Below are positions 1-8,404 of a stretch of DNA of 49,020 nt, piece by piece. Source of the DNA: Eshraghiella sp964405265 (GTDB taxonomy: Bacteria; Bacillota; Clostridia; Lachnospirales; Lachnospiraceae); assembly GCA_964405265.1 (NCBI GenBank), contig CAYONC010000012.1, positions 1-49,020 on the forward strand, given 5' to 3'. A model generated the notes under the pieces. It had not been told where the DNA came from and ran no database searches. It was given only the letters and a program-made list of their open reading frames with translations. Within the stretch, counting starts at the first letter, position 1. Every line of letters begins with the position of its first letter. Position numbers and translations under genes: made by a program.

Positions 1-2
1 CG

Positions 3-64
3 GAAGGACTCAGGGAAGGACTTAAGGAAGGCAAAGAAGCAGGACTTAAGGAAGGAAAAAAGAA
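3..64 (+). repeat. Degenerate short tandem repeat coding Gly-Leu-Lys-Glu units
   Basis: Variants of the unit ggacttaaggaagg recur at roughly 12-24 base spacing and encode the EGL(R/K)EG repeats of the partial protein. It is a low-complexity coding repeat and could vary in copy number between strains. Confidence 0.5.
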
Positions 65-266
65 TGGCGAATACCGTGTCATAGTACGTGCCGCAGAGGG
101 CATGGAAAGAAGGGGAATGACATATCCTGAAATAGCATCGATGCTTGGAATATCAGAAATGAAGCTTGCCGAAGCATACGAGTATATGGACGGACTTAAA
201 TCCGGAACAGATACCGATATGTTAATGGAGGGTCAAGAACATCTGTCAGGTGTGCGGTTTTCATGA
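3..266 (+). CDS. C-terminal fragment of Rpn/PD-(D/E)XK transposase-like protein (partial)
   Basis: The reading frame is open from the window edge to TGA at 264-266, so the 5' part lies outside. The visible 87 residues begin with Gly-Glu/Lys repeats (EGLREGLKEGKEAGLKEGKK) and end in a small helical segment (MTYPEIASMLGISEMKLAEA) that resembles a helix-turn-helix tail. This layout, a charged Gly-Lys/Glu repeat followed by 'SMLGIS', is typical of the C-termini of the Rpn family of recombination-promoting nucleases and related putative transposases in Lachnospiraceae. The catalytic nuclease domain is not in view, so the family call is inferred from the tail alone. It is closed by its own terminator and is not part of the downstream topoisomerase operon. 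Confidence 0.55.
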   Translation, partial: EGLREGLKEGKEAGLKEGKKNGEYRVIVRAAEGMERRGMTYPEIASMLGISEMKLAEAYEYMDGLKSGTDTDMLMEGQEHLSGVRFS

Positions 267-294
267 AAAAGAAAATCGCACACTTTTATTTTGC
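251..294 (+). terminator. Rho-independent terminator overlapping the stop codon of the partial gene
   Basis: A 12-bp stem (left arm 251-262, right arm 271-282, one G-U pair, 8-base loop) is followed by cttttatttt. The TGA stop of the upstream frame (264-266) lies inside the loop, so the last codons form the left arm. It insulates the topoisomerase operon from read-through. Confidence 0.8.
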
Positions 295-325
295 CGGAAA
301 AACACATACTCATTAAGGAAAGAAA

Positions 326-353
326 TGGACAAATATACCGGTTTAGTGATAAA
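326..353 (+). promoter_or_regulatory. Possible promoter for the parE-parC operon
   Basis: TGGACA at 326-331 and GATAAA at 348-353 are separated by 16 bases. The match is only moderate, but this is the sole gap between the preceding terminator and the topoisomerase genes, so a promoter is expected here. Confidence 0.35.
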
Positions 354-387
354 ATCAAATTATATTGTTTAGAGTGAGGATAGAAAA

Positions 388-2313
388 ATGGCAGCAAAAA
401 CAGGCAGTACTTATGATGCATCCAGCATATCAATTCTTGAAGGACTTGAGGCAGTACGCAAGAGACCCGGAATGTATATCGGAAGTGTATCAACCAAGGG
501 GTTAAATCATCTGATATATGAGATAGCCGATAATTCGGTGGACGAACATCTTGCAGGATACTGTGATACCATATATGTGACACTTAATAATGATGGAACG
601 GCGACAATTACGGATAACGGAAGAGGTATACCGACCGGTATACATCCCAAGGCAGGAATACCTGCTGTTGAAGTTGTATTTACCGTTCTTCATGCGGGCG
701 GCAAGTTCGGAGACGGCGGATATAAGATTTCAGGAGGACTTCATGGTGTAGGGGCATCTGTTGTCAATGCATTGTCAGAGTGGCTTGAAGTCAGGATCAG
801 ACAGGGCGGAATTATATATGAACAGCGTTATGAAAGGGGAAAGGTGTGTTATCCTCTGAGAGAAGCAGGAACCTGCAGAAAGAATGATACAGGAACAAGT
901 GTTACTTTTAAACCGGATGATACCATTTTTGAAAAAACGGAATTTAAGGCAGAGAGCATAGAAAGCAGACTTCATGAAACTGCATACCTTAATCCCGGAC
1001 TTACAATTATTTTTGAAGATTTAAGGAAGGGTCAGGAAACCAAAAAAACGTTTCATGAGGAAGAAGGCATAACAGCATATGTAAGGGCGCTTAACAATAA
1101 CAGGGATGCGATGCATGAGGTGGCATATTTTAAGGACAGTAAGGAAGGTATAGAAGTAGAATGTGCATTTCAGTATGTTGATGAATTTCAGGAACAGATT
1201 CTCGGCTTCTGTAATAACATATATACGGCAGAGGGCGGAACCCATATTACGGGATTTAAGACGCAGTTTACAATGGTAATTAACAAGTATGCAAGAGAGC
1301 TTGGAATACTTAAAGAGAAGGATGCCAATTTTACCGGAGGAGACATAAGGAACGGTATGACGGCGGTCATTGCCATTAAGCATCCTGAACCGAGATTTGA
1401 AGGGCAGACGAAGACTAAGCTTGATAATCAGGATGCCGGTAAAGTCGTATCTGACATAGCAGGTGCAGAGCTTGTAAGATTTTTTGACCGTAATCTTGAA
1501 ACACTTAAAAGCGTGATATCCTGTGCGGAAAAAGCTGCTAAAATCAGAAAGCAGGAGGAAAAGGCAAAGACCAATCTCCTTGTAAAACAGAAGTTTTCAT
1601 GTGATACCACTGGTAAGCTCGCTAATTGTGAAAGCAGGAATCCGGAGGAATGTGAGATATTCATAGTGGAGGGAGACTCGGCAGGAGGTTCTGCCAAGAC
1701 GGCAAGAAACAGAAGAACACAGGCGATACTGCCTATCAGGGGTAAAATACTTAACGTGGAAAAAGCATCAATGGACAAGGTTCTTGCCAATGCTGAAATT
1801 AAGACAATGATAACGGCATTCGGATGCGGTTTTTCAGAAGGCTATGGCAATGATTTCGATATAAGCAGACTGAGATATAATAAGATAATTTTTATGACGG
1901 ATGCTGATGTGGACGGAGCACATATAGATACTCTGCTTCTTACTTTTTTTTACAGATTTATGCCGGATTTAATCAGGGAAGGACATATATATCTTGCAAC
2001 ACCGCCTCTTTATAAGGTGGTTCCTAAAAAAGGCAGGGGAGAATATCTGTATGATGATAAAGCACTTGAAAAGTATCGTAAGAGACATGAGGGTGAAAGT
2101 TTTACTCTTCAGAGATACAAGGGACTTGGTGAAATGGATGCAGACCAGCTGTGGGAGACAACGCTGAATCCTGAGACAAGAATATTAAAACAGGTGGAAA
2201 TCGAAGATGCAAGAATGGCATCGGACATTACTTCAATGCTTATGGGTACGGAGGTTCCGCCGAGAAGAAATTTCATTCATTCGCATGCTCATGATGCTGA
2301 GCTTGATGTGTAG
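388..2313 (+). CDS. parE: Type IIA DNA topoisomerase subunit B (ParE/GyrB-like ATPase)
   Basis: This is the ATP-hydrolysing subunit of a type IIA topoisomerase that pairs with the next gene. The 641-residue protein has the GHKL ATPase (EIADNSVDE at 45-53, DNGRG at 76-80, GGLHGVG at 116-122, lid motif TKTKL near 341), a transducer domain, and a TOPRIM domain with EGDSAGG at 428-434 and the metal-binding DADVDG at 505-510. The end VPPRRNFI is typical of the family. Length and motifs fit either GyrB or ParE. I favour the topoisomerase IV-like role because the partner lacks a GyrA box and there is no dnaA, dnaN or recF nearby, where gyrB normally sits. Databases may call it gyrB. The start has GAGTGAGGA 8 bases upstream. 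Confidence 0.85.
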   Translation: MAAKTGSTYDASSISILEGLEAVRKRPGMYIGSVSTKGLNHLIYEIADNSVDEHLAGYCDTIYVTLNNDGTATITDNGRGIPTGIHPKAGIPAVEVVFTVLHAGGKFGDGGYKISGGLHGVGASVVNALSEWLEVRIRQGGIIYEQRYERGKVCYPLREAGTCRKNDTGTSVTFKPDDTIFEKTEFKAESIESRLHETAYLNPGLTIIFEDLRKGQETKKTFHEEEGITAYVRALNNNRDAMHEVAYFKDSKEGIEVECAFQYVDEFQEQILGFCNNIYTAEGGTHITGFKTQFTMVINKYARELGILKEKDANFTGGDIRNGMTAVIAIKHPEPRFEGQTKTKLDNQDAGKVVSDIAGAELVRFFDRNLETLKSVISCAEKAAKIRKQEEKAKTNLLVKQKFSCDTTGKLANCESRNPEECEIFIVEGDSAGGSAKTARNRRTQAILPIRGKILNVEKASMDKVLANAEIKTMITAFGCGFSEGYGNDFDISRLRYNKIIFMTDADVDGAHIDTLLLTFFYRFMPDLIREGHIYLATPPLYKVVPKKGRGEYLYDDKALEKYRKRHEGESFTLQRYKGLGEMDADQLWETTLNPETRILKQVEIEDARMASDITSMLMGTEVPPRRNFIHSHAHDAELDV

Positions 2314-2322
2314 GAGGACGGA

Positions 2323-4599
2323 ATGGCTGAGACAATATTAAAAACAGAATATTCTGATATAATGCAGAAATCATATATAGATTATTCAATGAGTGTAATT
2401 ACTGCCAGAGCAGTGCCGGATGTCAGGGACGGACTTAAACCGGTACAACGGCGTGTGCTGTATGCAATGGACCAGCTGGGACTTAATTATGACAAACCTC
2501 ACAGAAAATCGGCGCGTATAGTCGGTGATGCAATGGGTAAGTATCATCCTCACGGCGACAGCTCCATATATGAGACTCTTGTAGTGCTTGAGCAGGATTT
2601 TAAGAAGGGCATGGCACTTGTTGACGGACATGGCAATTTTGGTTCCATAGAAGGTGACGGTGCGGCAGCAATGCGATATACTGAAGCAAGACTTAAGAAA
2701 TTTACGCAGGATGTCTACCTCAAAGACCTTGATAAGGATGTCGTTGACTTTGTACCGAACTTTGATGAGACTGAAAAAGAACCATCCGTGCTTCCTGTGA
2801 GGGTACCGAACATTCTCATAAACGGTGCGGAGGGAATTGCCGTAGGTATGACGACCAGTATACCGACTCATAATCTTGCGGAGGTTATTAATGCCGTAGA
2901 AGCGTATATGGACAATGAGAATATTTCCACGGATGAGCTGATGGAATATATGCCGGGACCGGATTTTCCTACCGGAGGTATAGTAATCAACAAAAGTGAA
3001 TTAAAGGACGTATATGAGACCGGAACGGGAAAAATTAAGATAAGAGGAAAAGTAGTATTTGAGCCGGGAAGAAAGAAAACGGACAAAGACAGGCTTGTGA
3101 TTACCGAAATACCATATACCATGATAGGTGCAGGAATATCCAAGTTTATTTCTGATGTCATTGAGCTTGCTGAAAGCAAAAAAACGCAGGATATTGTGGA
3201 TGTATCAAATGAATCATCCAAGGAAGGCATACGAATTGTTCTTGAATTAAGAAAAAATGCAGATGTTAAGAAGCTTGAAAATCTTTTATATAAGAAGACA
3301 AGGCTTGAAGATACATTCGGTGTGAATATGCTTACCATCGCGGAAGGAAGACCGGAAGTTCTTTCACTAAAGGATATAATCAGATATAATGTGGATTTTC
3401 AGTATGAAATCAATACGAGAAAATATAACACACTCCTCAAAAAAGAATATGATAATAAGGAAATACGTGAAGGACTTATAAAAGCCTGCAACATAATAGA
3501 TCTTATAATTGAGATATTAAGGGGAAGTACAAATCTGAAGCAGGCAAAGGCATGTCTTACATCAGGCAATACGGAGGGAATCAGATTTAAGAGCGATAAA
3601 TCGGAAAAAGAAGCATCCGGACTTCATTTTACCGAGAGACAGGCTTCGGCAATTCTTGAATTAAAGCTGTACCGTCTGATAGGACTTGAAATAGAGGCAC
3701 TTGAAAAGGAATACGAAGAGACACTTGCAAGAATTGCTGAGTATGAAGAGATACTTGGTAACCGTCGTGCCATGAAGAAGGCAATTAAAAAGGATTTGGA
3801 CAGAATAAAAAAAGAATACGGCATGGCAAGACTGACGCATATAGAAGACGGAGAAGCCGCCGTTTATGAAGAACCGGACTTTGTGGAACAGGAAGTTGTA
3901 TTCGTAATGGACAGATTCGGATATGCCAAGATTATCGACAAGGCTTCATATGACAGAAACAGGGATGCTGTTCTTGCGGATAACAAATATGTATTCAGCT
4001 GTATGAATACGGAGAAAATATGCATATTTACCGATAACGGAAGCCTTCATCAGATAAAGGTGCTGAACATTCCTTTTACAAAATTCAGGGATAAAGGTAC
4101 ACCGGTGGATAATCTCGGTAATTACAGCAGCGCAGGAGAAGAAATTATTTATTTATGTGCATCGTCACAGCTTGAAGGGAAAAAATACCTTTTTGCAGCA
4201 TCTGACGGTATGCTTAAGTTAGTGGATGGAAGCGAATTTACCGCAACGAAGAAAACCATATCTGCAACTAAGCTTAATGAAGATAAAAAATTGGTGTCTA
4301 TGCTTGTGACGGATGCGCGAAGCGAGGATGAAGGAGAAGAAATAATAAGTAATCAGACTGTGGTACTACAGTCGGTAAACGGTTATTTCATAAAATTTCC
4401 TCTTACGGAGATTCCTGAGAAGAAAAAAAATGCACTGGGAGTAAGGGCAATGAAGCTTGATGGAGATGACCGAATAGAAGAGATATATCTTATCCCGGAA
4501 GGCGCGGATATTACAATTAATTACAGGGAAAAAGATGTTTCTCTTAAAAAGCTTAAAATGTCAAAAAGGGATGGAAAGGGTACGAAAATAAGAATCTGA
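2323..4599 (+). CDS. parC: Type IIA DNA topoisomerase subunit A (ParC/GyrA-like)
   Basis: This is the DNA-breaking and rejoining subunit that works with the preceding gene, 9 bases upstream. The 758-residue protein has the winged-helix core with VQRRVLYAMD (41-50), the quinolone-pocket region GDAMGKYHPHGDSSIYE (68-84, with Ser80 and Glu84, so no classical resistance change), and the catalytic Arg118-Tyr119 in AAMRYTEARL. A coiled coil is followed by a beta-propeller-like C-terminal region from about residue 520. I do not find the GyrA box (QRRGGKG) that gyrases need to wrap DNA, and the length is at the ParC end of the range. This suggests decatenation or relaxation rather than supercoiling, though that is inference. 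Confidence 0.85.
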   Translation: MAETILKTEYSDIMQKSYIDYSMSVITARAVPDVRDGLKPVQRRVLYAMDQLGLNYDKPHRKSARIVGDAMGKYHPHGDSSIYETLVVLEQDFKKGMALVDGHGNFGSIEGDGAAAMRYTEARLKKFTQDVYLKDLDKDVVDFVPNFDETEKEPSVLPVRVPNILINGAEGIAVGMTTSIPTHNLAEVINAVEAYMDNENISTDELMEYMPGPDFPTGGIVINKSELKDVYETGTGKIKIRGKVVFEPGRKKTDKDRLVITEIPYTMIGAGISKFISDVIELAESKKTQDIVDVSNESSKEGIRIVLELRKNADVKKLENLLYKKTRLEDTFGVNMLTIAEGRPEVLSLKDIIRYNVDFQYEINTRKYNTLLKKEYDNKEIREGLIKACNIIDLIIEILRGSTNLKQAKACLTSGNTEGIRFKSDKSEKEASGLHFTERQASAILELKLYRLIGLEIEALEKEYEETLARIAEYEEILGNRRAMKKAIKKDLDRIKKEYGMARLTHIEDGEAAVYEEPDFVEQEVVFVMDRFGYAKIIDKASYDRNRDAVLADNKYVFSCMNTEKICIFTDNGSLHQIKVLNIPFTKFRDKGTPVDNLGNYSSAGEEIIYLCASSQLEGKKYLFAASDGMLKLVDGSEFTATKKTISATKLNEDKKLVSMLVTDARSEDEGEEIISNQTVVLQSVNGYFIKFPLTEIPEKKKNALGVRAMKLDGDDRIEEIYLIPEGADITINYREKDVSLKKLKMSKRDGKGTKIRI

Positions 4600-4618
4600 A
4601 TTAAGGAGCGCTGTTATT

Positions 4619-5554
4619 ATGTCAAAAGCAGAAGATTTAATTAAAAACATTAACAAGGTAATAGTGGGGAAAGAGAATGTCGTCGAGCTTGTGGTCACGG
4701 CATTGGTTGCCGGAGGACATGTGCTTATGGAGGATATGCCGGGAACGGGTAAAACCATGTTGGCAAAAACACTTGCAAAATCAGTTGATGCTGAATTTGG
4801 ACGTGTACAGTTTACACCTGATCTGCTTCCATCGGATATTACCGGACTAAATGTGTATAACCAGAAAACCGGGGAATTCAAATTTTACAAAGGACCTGTA
4901 TTCTGCAACATACTTCTTGCGGATGAGATTAACAGGGCAACACCGAGAACGCAGTCAAGCCTTCTTGAGTGCATGGAAGAAAAGCAGGTTACGATAGACA
5001 GAGAGACAAGAATTATAGAAAGACCTTTTTTTGTTATTGCAACCCAGAATCCTATTGAAACTGCCGGAACTTTTCCGCTGCCTGAAGCACAGCTTGACAG
5101 ATTTCTCATGAGACTTTCAATAGGAAGAATATCGCAGGAAGAAGAAATATCGCTTCTTAAGCAGAAACTTAAAGGAGACAGGCTTTCAGAGATAGAAACA
5201 ATATGCCAGAAAGGTGAGCTTCTGCAGATGCACAGGGATGCGATGGAAGTATATGTTCATAATGACCTGATAAAATACATATGTGACATATGCGAAGCAA
5301 CAAGAAGCAGGGGAGACATTACGGCAGGCGTAAGTCCGAGAGGAGCCATTGCACTTATGAAGGCTGCACAGAGTCTTGCTTATGTAAGGGACAGAAAGTA
5401 TGTGATTCCGGAGGATATTAAGACACTTGCGGTGCCGGTGCTTGCCCACAGACTTGTTCTTCTTGAAGGTTTTGCAGGGAAAAAAGCATATGAAGATAAA
5501 ATAGAAGCTATTATTGATGAAATTACCGTTCCTACTGAAGATTGGAGTAATTGA
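4619..5554 (+). CDS. MoxR-family AAA+ ATPase
   Basis: MoxR ATPases are chaperone-like AAA+ proteins thought to help assemble or activate protein complexes, often with VWA- or DUF58-domain partners. The 311-residue protein shows Walker A (MPGTGKT at 40-46), Walker B (LLADEINRA at 99-107), sensor 1 (ATQNP at 141-145) and the conserved LPEAQLDRF (154-162) followed by the lid domain. Length is normal for the family. It starts with ATG after TAAGGAG, 20 bases beyond parC, and its stop overlaps the start of the DUF58 gene (TGATG), giving the common MoxR-DUF58 pair. The actual client is unknown. Confidence 0.9.
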   Translation: MSKAEDLIKNINKVIVGKENVVELVVTALVAGGHVLMEDMPGTGKTMLAKTLAKSVDAEFGRVQFTPDLLPSDITGLNVYNQKTGEFKFYKGPVFCNILLADEINRATPRTQSSLLECMEEKQVTIDRETRIIERPFFVIATQNPIETAGTFPLPEAQLDRFLMRLSIGRISQEEEISLLKQKLKGDRLSEIETICQKGELLQMHRDAMEVYVHNDLIKYICDICEATRSRGDITAGVSPRGAIALMKAAQSLAYVRDRKYVIPEDIKTLAVPVLAHRLVLLEGFAGKKAYEDKIEAIIDEITVPTEDWSN

Positions 5555-6663
5555 TGACAGTTGTTTTGATTTTTGCTGGTATATTACTGTGTAAATGGAT
5601 AATTACCTGCATATTTACCAATACATGGAATAAAGGTCTTGCCGTAACGGTAAAATTTGATGAAGAAGCTGTTGATGAGGGCGGTACCGGCAGCATAACG
5701 GAAACGTTTATTAATGATAAAAGTCTTCTGATTCCGATTGTTACCGTTAAGTACGAGTTGGATAAGAATATAGAATATACGGATAAAAACAATGCTACCA
5801 CATCGGACAGGCAGTACAGAAGTGACTGTGTGTCTTTAAAGCCCGGAACCATGTATAAACGCCGGGTCGGGGTGAAATTTAACAAAAGAGGTGTGTACCG
5901 GATGAGTGACCCGGTAATAAGTACGCGTGATTTATTCTGCAGGTATAATTATGCGGAAAAATATGAAGCAGATTCTGAAATATATGTATATCCGGCATAC
6001 AGCAGGTATACGGATCTGATTGCACCTTTTTCAAGAACGGTCGGAGAAGCAATCAAGAATAAATTTGTATATGAGGATCCGTTTGAGTTTAAAGGAATAA
6101 GGGACTATACGGGGGCGGAACCCATGAAGAAGATTAACTGGAGTGCCTCCGCCAAGACAGATAATCTGAAAGTTAATAATTATTATGATACGTCGAGCCG
6201 TCATGTTACAATTTTTCTGGATATTGTAAACAATCAAATCTGGAAACAGTATGATCAGGTTGAAGAATGTATAAGAATTACCAGAAATTATATGGAGGGA
6301 TTCATAAGAAATCACGTTCCGCTTGAAATAATTACTAATGGTATGGATATATATGAGAAAAAAAGGATTGTATTTGATGAAGGTCAGGATACCGGATATG
6401 TGGAGCAGTCACTTAAAAAGCTTACAAGAATTGACATTGAACAGCCTTCAGAAAGTCTTTCGGAACATTTTCTCAAAAATCAGGCAAAGGATGATGAACT
6501 GTGCGTTCTTCTGTCTGTTGACCAGTCACCGTCAATGATTAAGGCATATGAAGCATTCCTTGGGAAAAATTCGGGAGAGTGGGTATGCCCTGTTGCCGGT
6601 AATGCCGAAAGATTCATCAGGTCACGAAATATTAATGCAACATACGTGGAGGTGGGAAGATGA
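5554..6663 (+). CDS. DUF58 domain-containing membrane protein
   Basis: DUF58 proteins accompany MoxR ATPases and contain a VWA-like fold; their biochemical role is unsettled. The 369-residue protein has one N-terminal hydrophobic segment (about residues 2-20), an extended beta-rich region, and the hallmark segment FKGIRDYTGAEPMKKINWSA (about 179-198). An upstream in-frame TTG at 5551 is possible, but ATG at 5554 has GGAG at a better distance. The gene overlaps MoxR by 1 base and the next membrane protein by 4 bases (ATGA), so the three are translationally coupled. Confidence 0.85.
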   Translation: MTVVLIFAGILLCKWIITCIFTNTWNKGLAVTVKFDEEAVDEGGTGSITETFINDKSLLIPIVTVKYELDKNIEYTDKNNATTSDRQYRSDCVSLKPGTMYKRRVGVKFNKRGVYRMSDPVISTRDLFCRYNYAEKYEADSEIYVYPAYSRYTDLIAPFSRTVGEAIKNKFVYEDPFEFKGIRDYTGAEPMKKINWSASAKTDNLKVNNYYDTSSRHVTIFLDIVNNQIWKQYDQVEECIRITRNYMEGFIRNHVPLEIITNGMDIYEKKRIVFDEGQDTGYVEQSLKKLTRIDIEQPSESLSEHFLKNQAKDDELCVLLSVDQSPSMIKAYEAFLGKNSGEWVCPVAGNAERFIRSRNINATYVEVGR

Positions 6664-7835
6664 GAATGTCACGGATTTTAAAACCACTTTCAGAAATCTC
6701 TTTTTGGAGCATGGCTGCATATGCACTTCATACCTTGTGCGGACAGGGAGTTCCCTTTTACGAAACAGCGGTCATGATGTTCATTGTATGGTCATTGTGC
6801 CTGATTATAAGAACGAAATCTTCACGAAAGATGTCTGTTTTATTCCATATGCTTGTGGTGTTTTTTATTGCATCAGTCTGGTATATTTTTGAGATTATGC
6901 CCGTCCCGGTCCTTGTATTGCTTGTGCTTCATACGGTGATGTCTTTTGCCTCGCATATGTCCGGAAGTGAATTTATGGATAGAACCTCAGGTGCGCATGT
7001 TGCTGCCGGTATCATTATTTATGCCGTTATATATGTTGTCGGACGGAGTGACATGATTGTATTTTACATGATATTTTCCGTGTTTTTTATTCTTAATTTT
7101 GTGCAGAATACAGTTATCAGAAACGAAGAGCACATCGACATAATTTCGGAATATTCCGTTATGGACGTGCATGACGTCAGACATAACAGCAATAAGGCAT
7201 CCTTTATTTCATGCGGAATTACGGCACTTGTAAGCATTGGTATCGGATTTTTGGGCAGACTGAGGATATTTACGGATTTTTTTGCCGGTATACGGAGAAG
7301 TATTCTCGGAATATTTGAAAAATTAGGCATAAGTACGGATTTTGCATCAACGCCAGAAAAAGACACGATGCTGCCCGGAAGTGTTCCGGATGAAATTATT
7401 ACGGAATTTGAACAGTATGAACCGGATCCGGTATGGACGGTAATAGGAATCGTGCTTACGGCATTGATACTGATATATGTAATTGAAAGTCTTATAGTTT
7501 TGGCAGTACGAAAGCATAAGAGCAGGGTATATATGCCTGATTTAGGGCATGAGGAGGCCATAATGGCAAAAAGCCGTAAAAGCAGAAAGACCGGACGCTC
7601 ACATTCGGATACCGGAATAAGAAAATCAATAAGAAAAATATATAAAGCACGCATTATTAAAGGCAGGGGTAAAAGGAATGACGATCTTGCCGCAAAAACA
7701 CCGTACGAACACAGACTGAAGAAACAGGCGGAGGGCGTAGAAATCAGCAGGGAGTTTGTTGATTTGTATGAAAAGGCGCGATATGGTGATAATATGATAA
7801 CAAAAAATGATATAAAAAATATGCGTAACTTATAG
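6660..7835 (+). CDS. Multipass membrane protein of the MoxR-DUF58 cluster
   Basis: The 391-residue protein has about seven hydrophobic segments (roughly 14-50, 60-100, 118-152, 182-202 and 259-285, some spanning twice), then a very basic C-terminal cytoplasmic tail of about 100 residues rich in Lys and Arg. In many related operons the third gene is a membrane protein with an external transglutaminase-like domain and is about twice this size. I see no Cys-His-Asp transglutaminase core here, only an acidic loop between the last two membrane segments (about 215-258). Its position and 4-base overlap with the DUF58 gene tie it to that unit. Function unknown. Confidence 0.75.
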   Translation: MRMSRILKPLSEISFWSMAAYALHTLCGQGVPFYETAVMMFIVWSLCLIIRTKSSRKMSVLFHMLVVFFIASVWYIFEIMPVPVLVLLVLHTVMSFASHMSGSEFMDRTSGAHVAAGIIIYAVIYVVGRSDMIVFYMIFSVFFILNFVQNTVIRNEEHIDIISEYSVMDVHDVRHNSNKASFISCGITALVSIGIGFLGRLRIFTDFFAGIRRSILGIFEKLGISTDFASTPEKDTMLPGSVPDEIITEFEQYEPDPVWTVIGIVLTALILIYVIESLIVLAVRKHKSRVYMPDLGHEEAIMAKSRKSRKTGRSHSDTGIRKSIRKIYKARIIKGRGKRNDDLAAKTPYEHRLKKQAEGVEISREFVDLYEKARYGDNMITKNDIKNMRNL

Positions 7836-7852
7836 ACCTCAGAGGAAGGTGC

Positions 7853-8404
7853 ATGAATAAAACAAAAAAAATTGTATTATGCGGTCTTTTTGCCGCATTG
7901 ACAGCTGTCGGGGCATTTATAAAAATTCCGCTTCCAATGGTATCGGTAACATTACAGACGATGTTTACAATGTACGCGGCGGTAATTCTTGGCAGCAGAA
8001 CGGGAGCAGCGGCAGTGGCTGTATATGTAGCTGCCGGACTTGCAGGTATTCCTGTTTTTTCAGAAGGCGGCGGAATATGGTATGTGCTTAAGCCGTCATT
8101 CGGATATCTTCCCGGATTTATCGGAGGAACATTTATTACAGGATATATTATTGAAAAAATGAAAAAGACCACATTCCCGGTATGTATGGCTGCCAATCTT
8201 GCCGGTCTGGCATTTATATATGTTGTCGGAATGAGTTATTTTTATTTTATAAGCAGCTATGTAATGGGAAACCCAATTGCCACATTTCCGTTTATTCTTA
8301 ACTGCTGTATTATGATGCTTCCGGGAGATTTGTGCAGCAGTGCAGTAGTGGCATTGACTGCCGGTAAAATTAAAAGAATCATAGGAAAAGGAGCTGCAGA
8401 ATGA
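7853..8404 (+). CDS. bioY: BioY-family biotin transporter substrate-binding subunit
   Basis: BioY is the integral-membrane S component of an energy-coupling-factor (ECF) vitamin transporter and binds biotin. The 183-residue protein is hydrophobic throughout with about six membrane segments and carries family signatures: ALTAVGAFIKIPLPMVSVTL near the start, then LGSRTGA, YVAAGLAGIPVFSEGGG (about 58-74) and PSFGYLPGFI. Length is normal. No EcfA or EcfT genes are nearby, so it must use shared modules encoded elsewhere or act alone. It follows the previous gene by 17 bases with AGAGGAAGG as ribosome site, and overlaps the amylase start by 4 bases (ATGA), an odd functional pairing. I see no BirA operator. 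Confidence 0.9.
   Translation: MNKTKKIVLCGLFAALTAVGAFIKIPLPMVSVTLQTMFTMYAAVILGSRTGAAAVAVYVAAGLAGIPVFSEGGGIWYVLKPSFGYLPGFIGGTFITGYIIEKMKKTTFPVCMAANLAGLAFIYVVGMSYFYFISSYVMGNPIATFPFILNCCIMMLPGDLCSSAVVALTAGKIKRIIGKGAAE

Noticed and set aside
388..4599. Annotation as the main gyrB-gyrA pair
   Set aside because: Possible, but no GyrA box and no origin genes nearby; the ParE/ParC-like call fits better and the doubt is stated.
6548..6892. Plus-strand 114-residue frame spanning the DUF58/membrane protein junction
   Set aside because: Considered as a sign of frameshift, but both flanking genes are intact and joined by a normal ATGA overlap.
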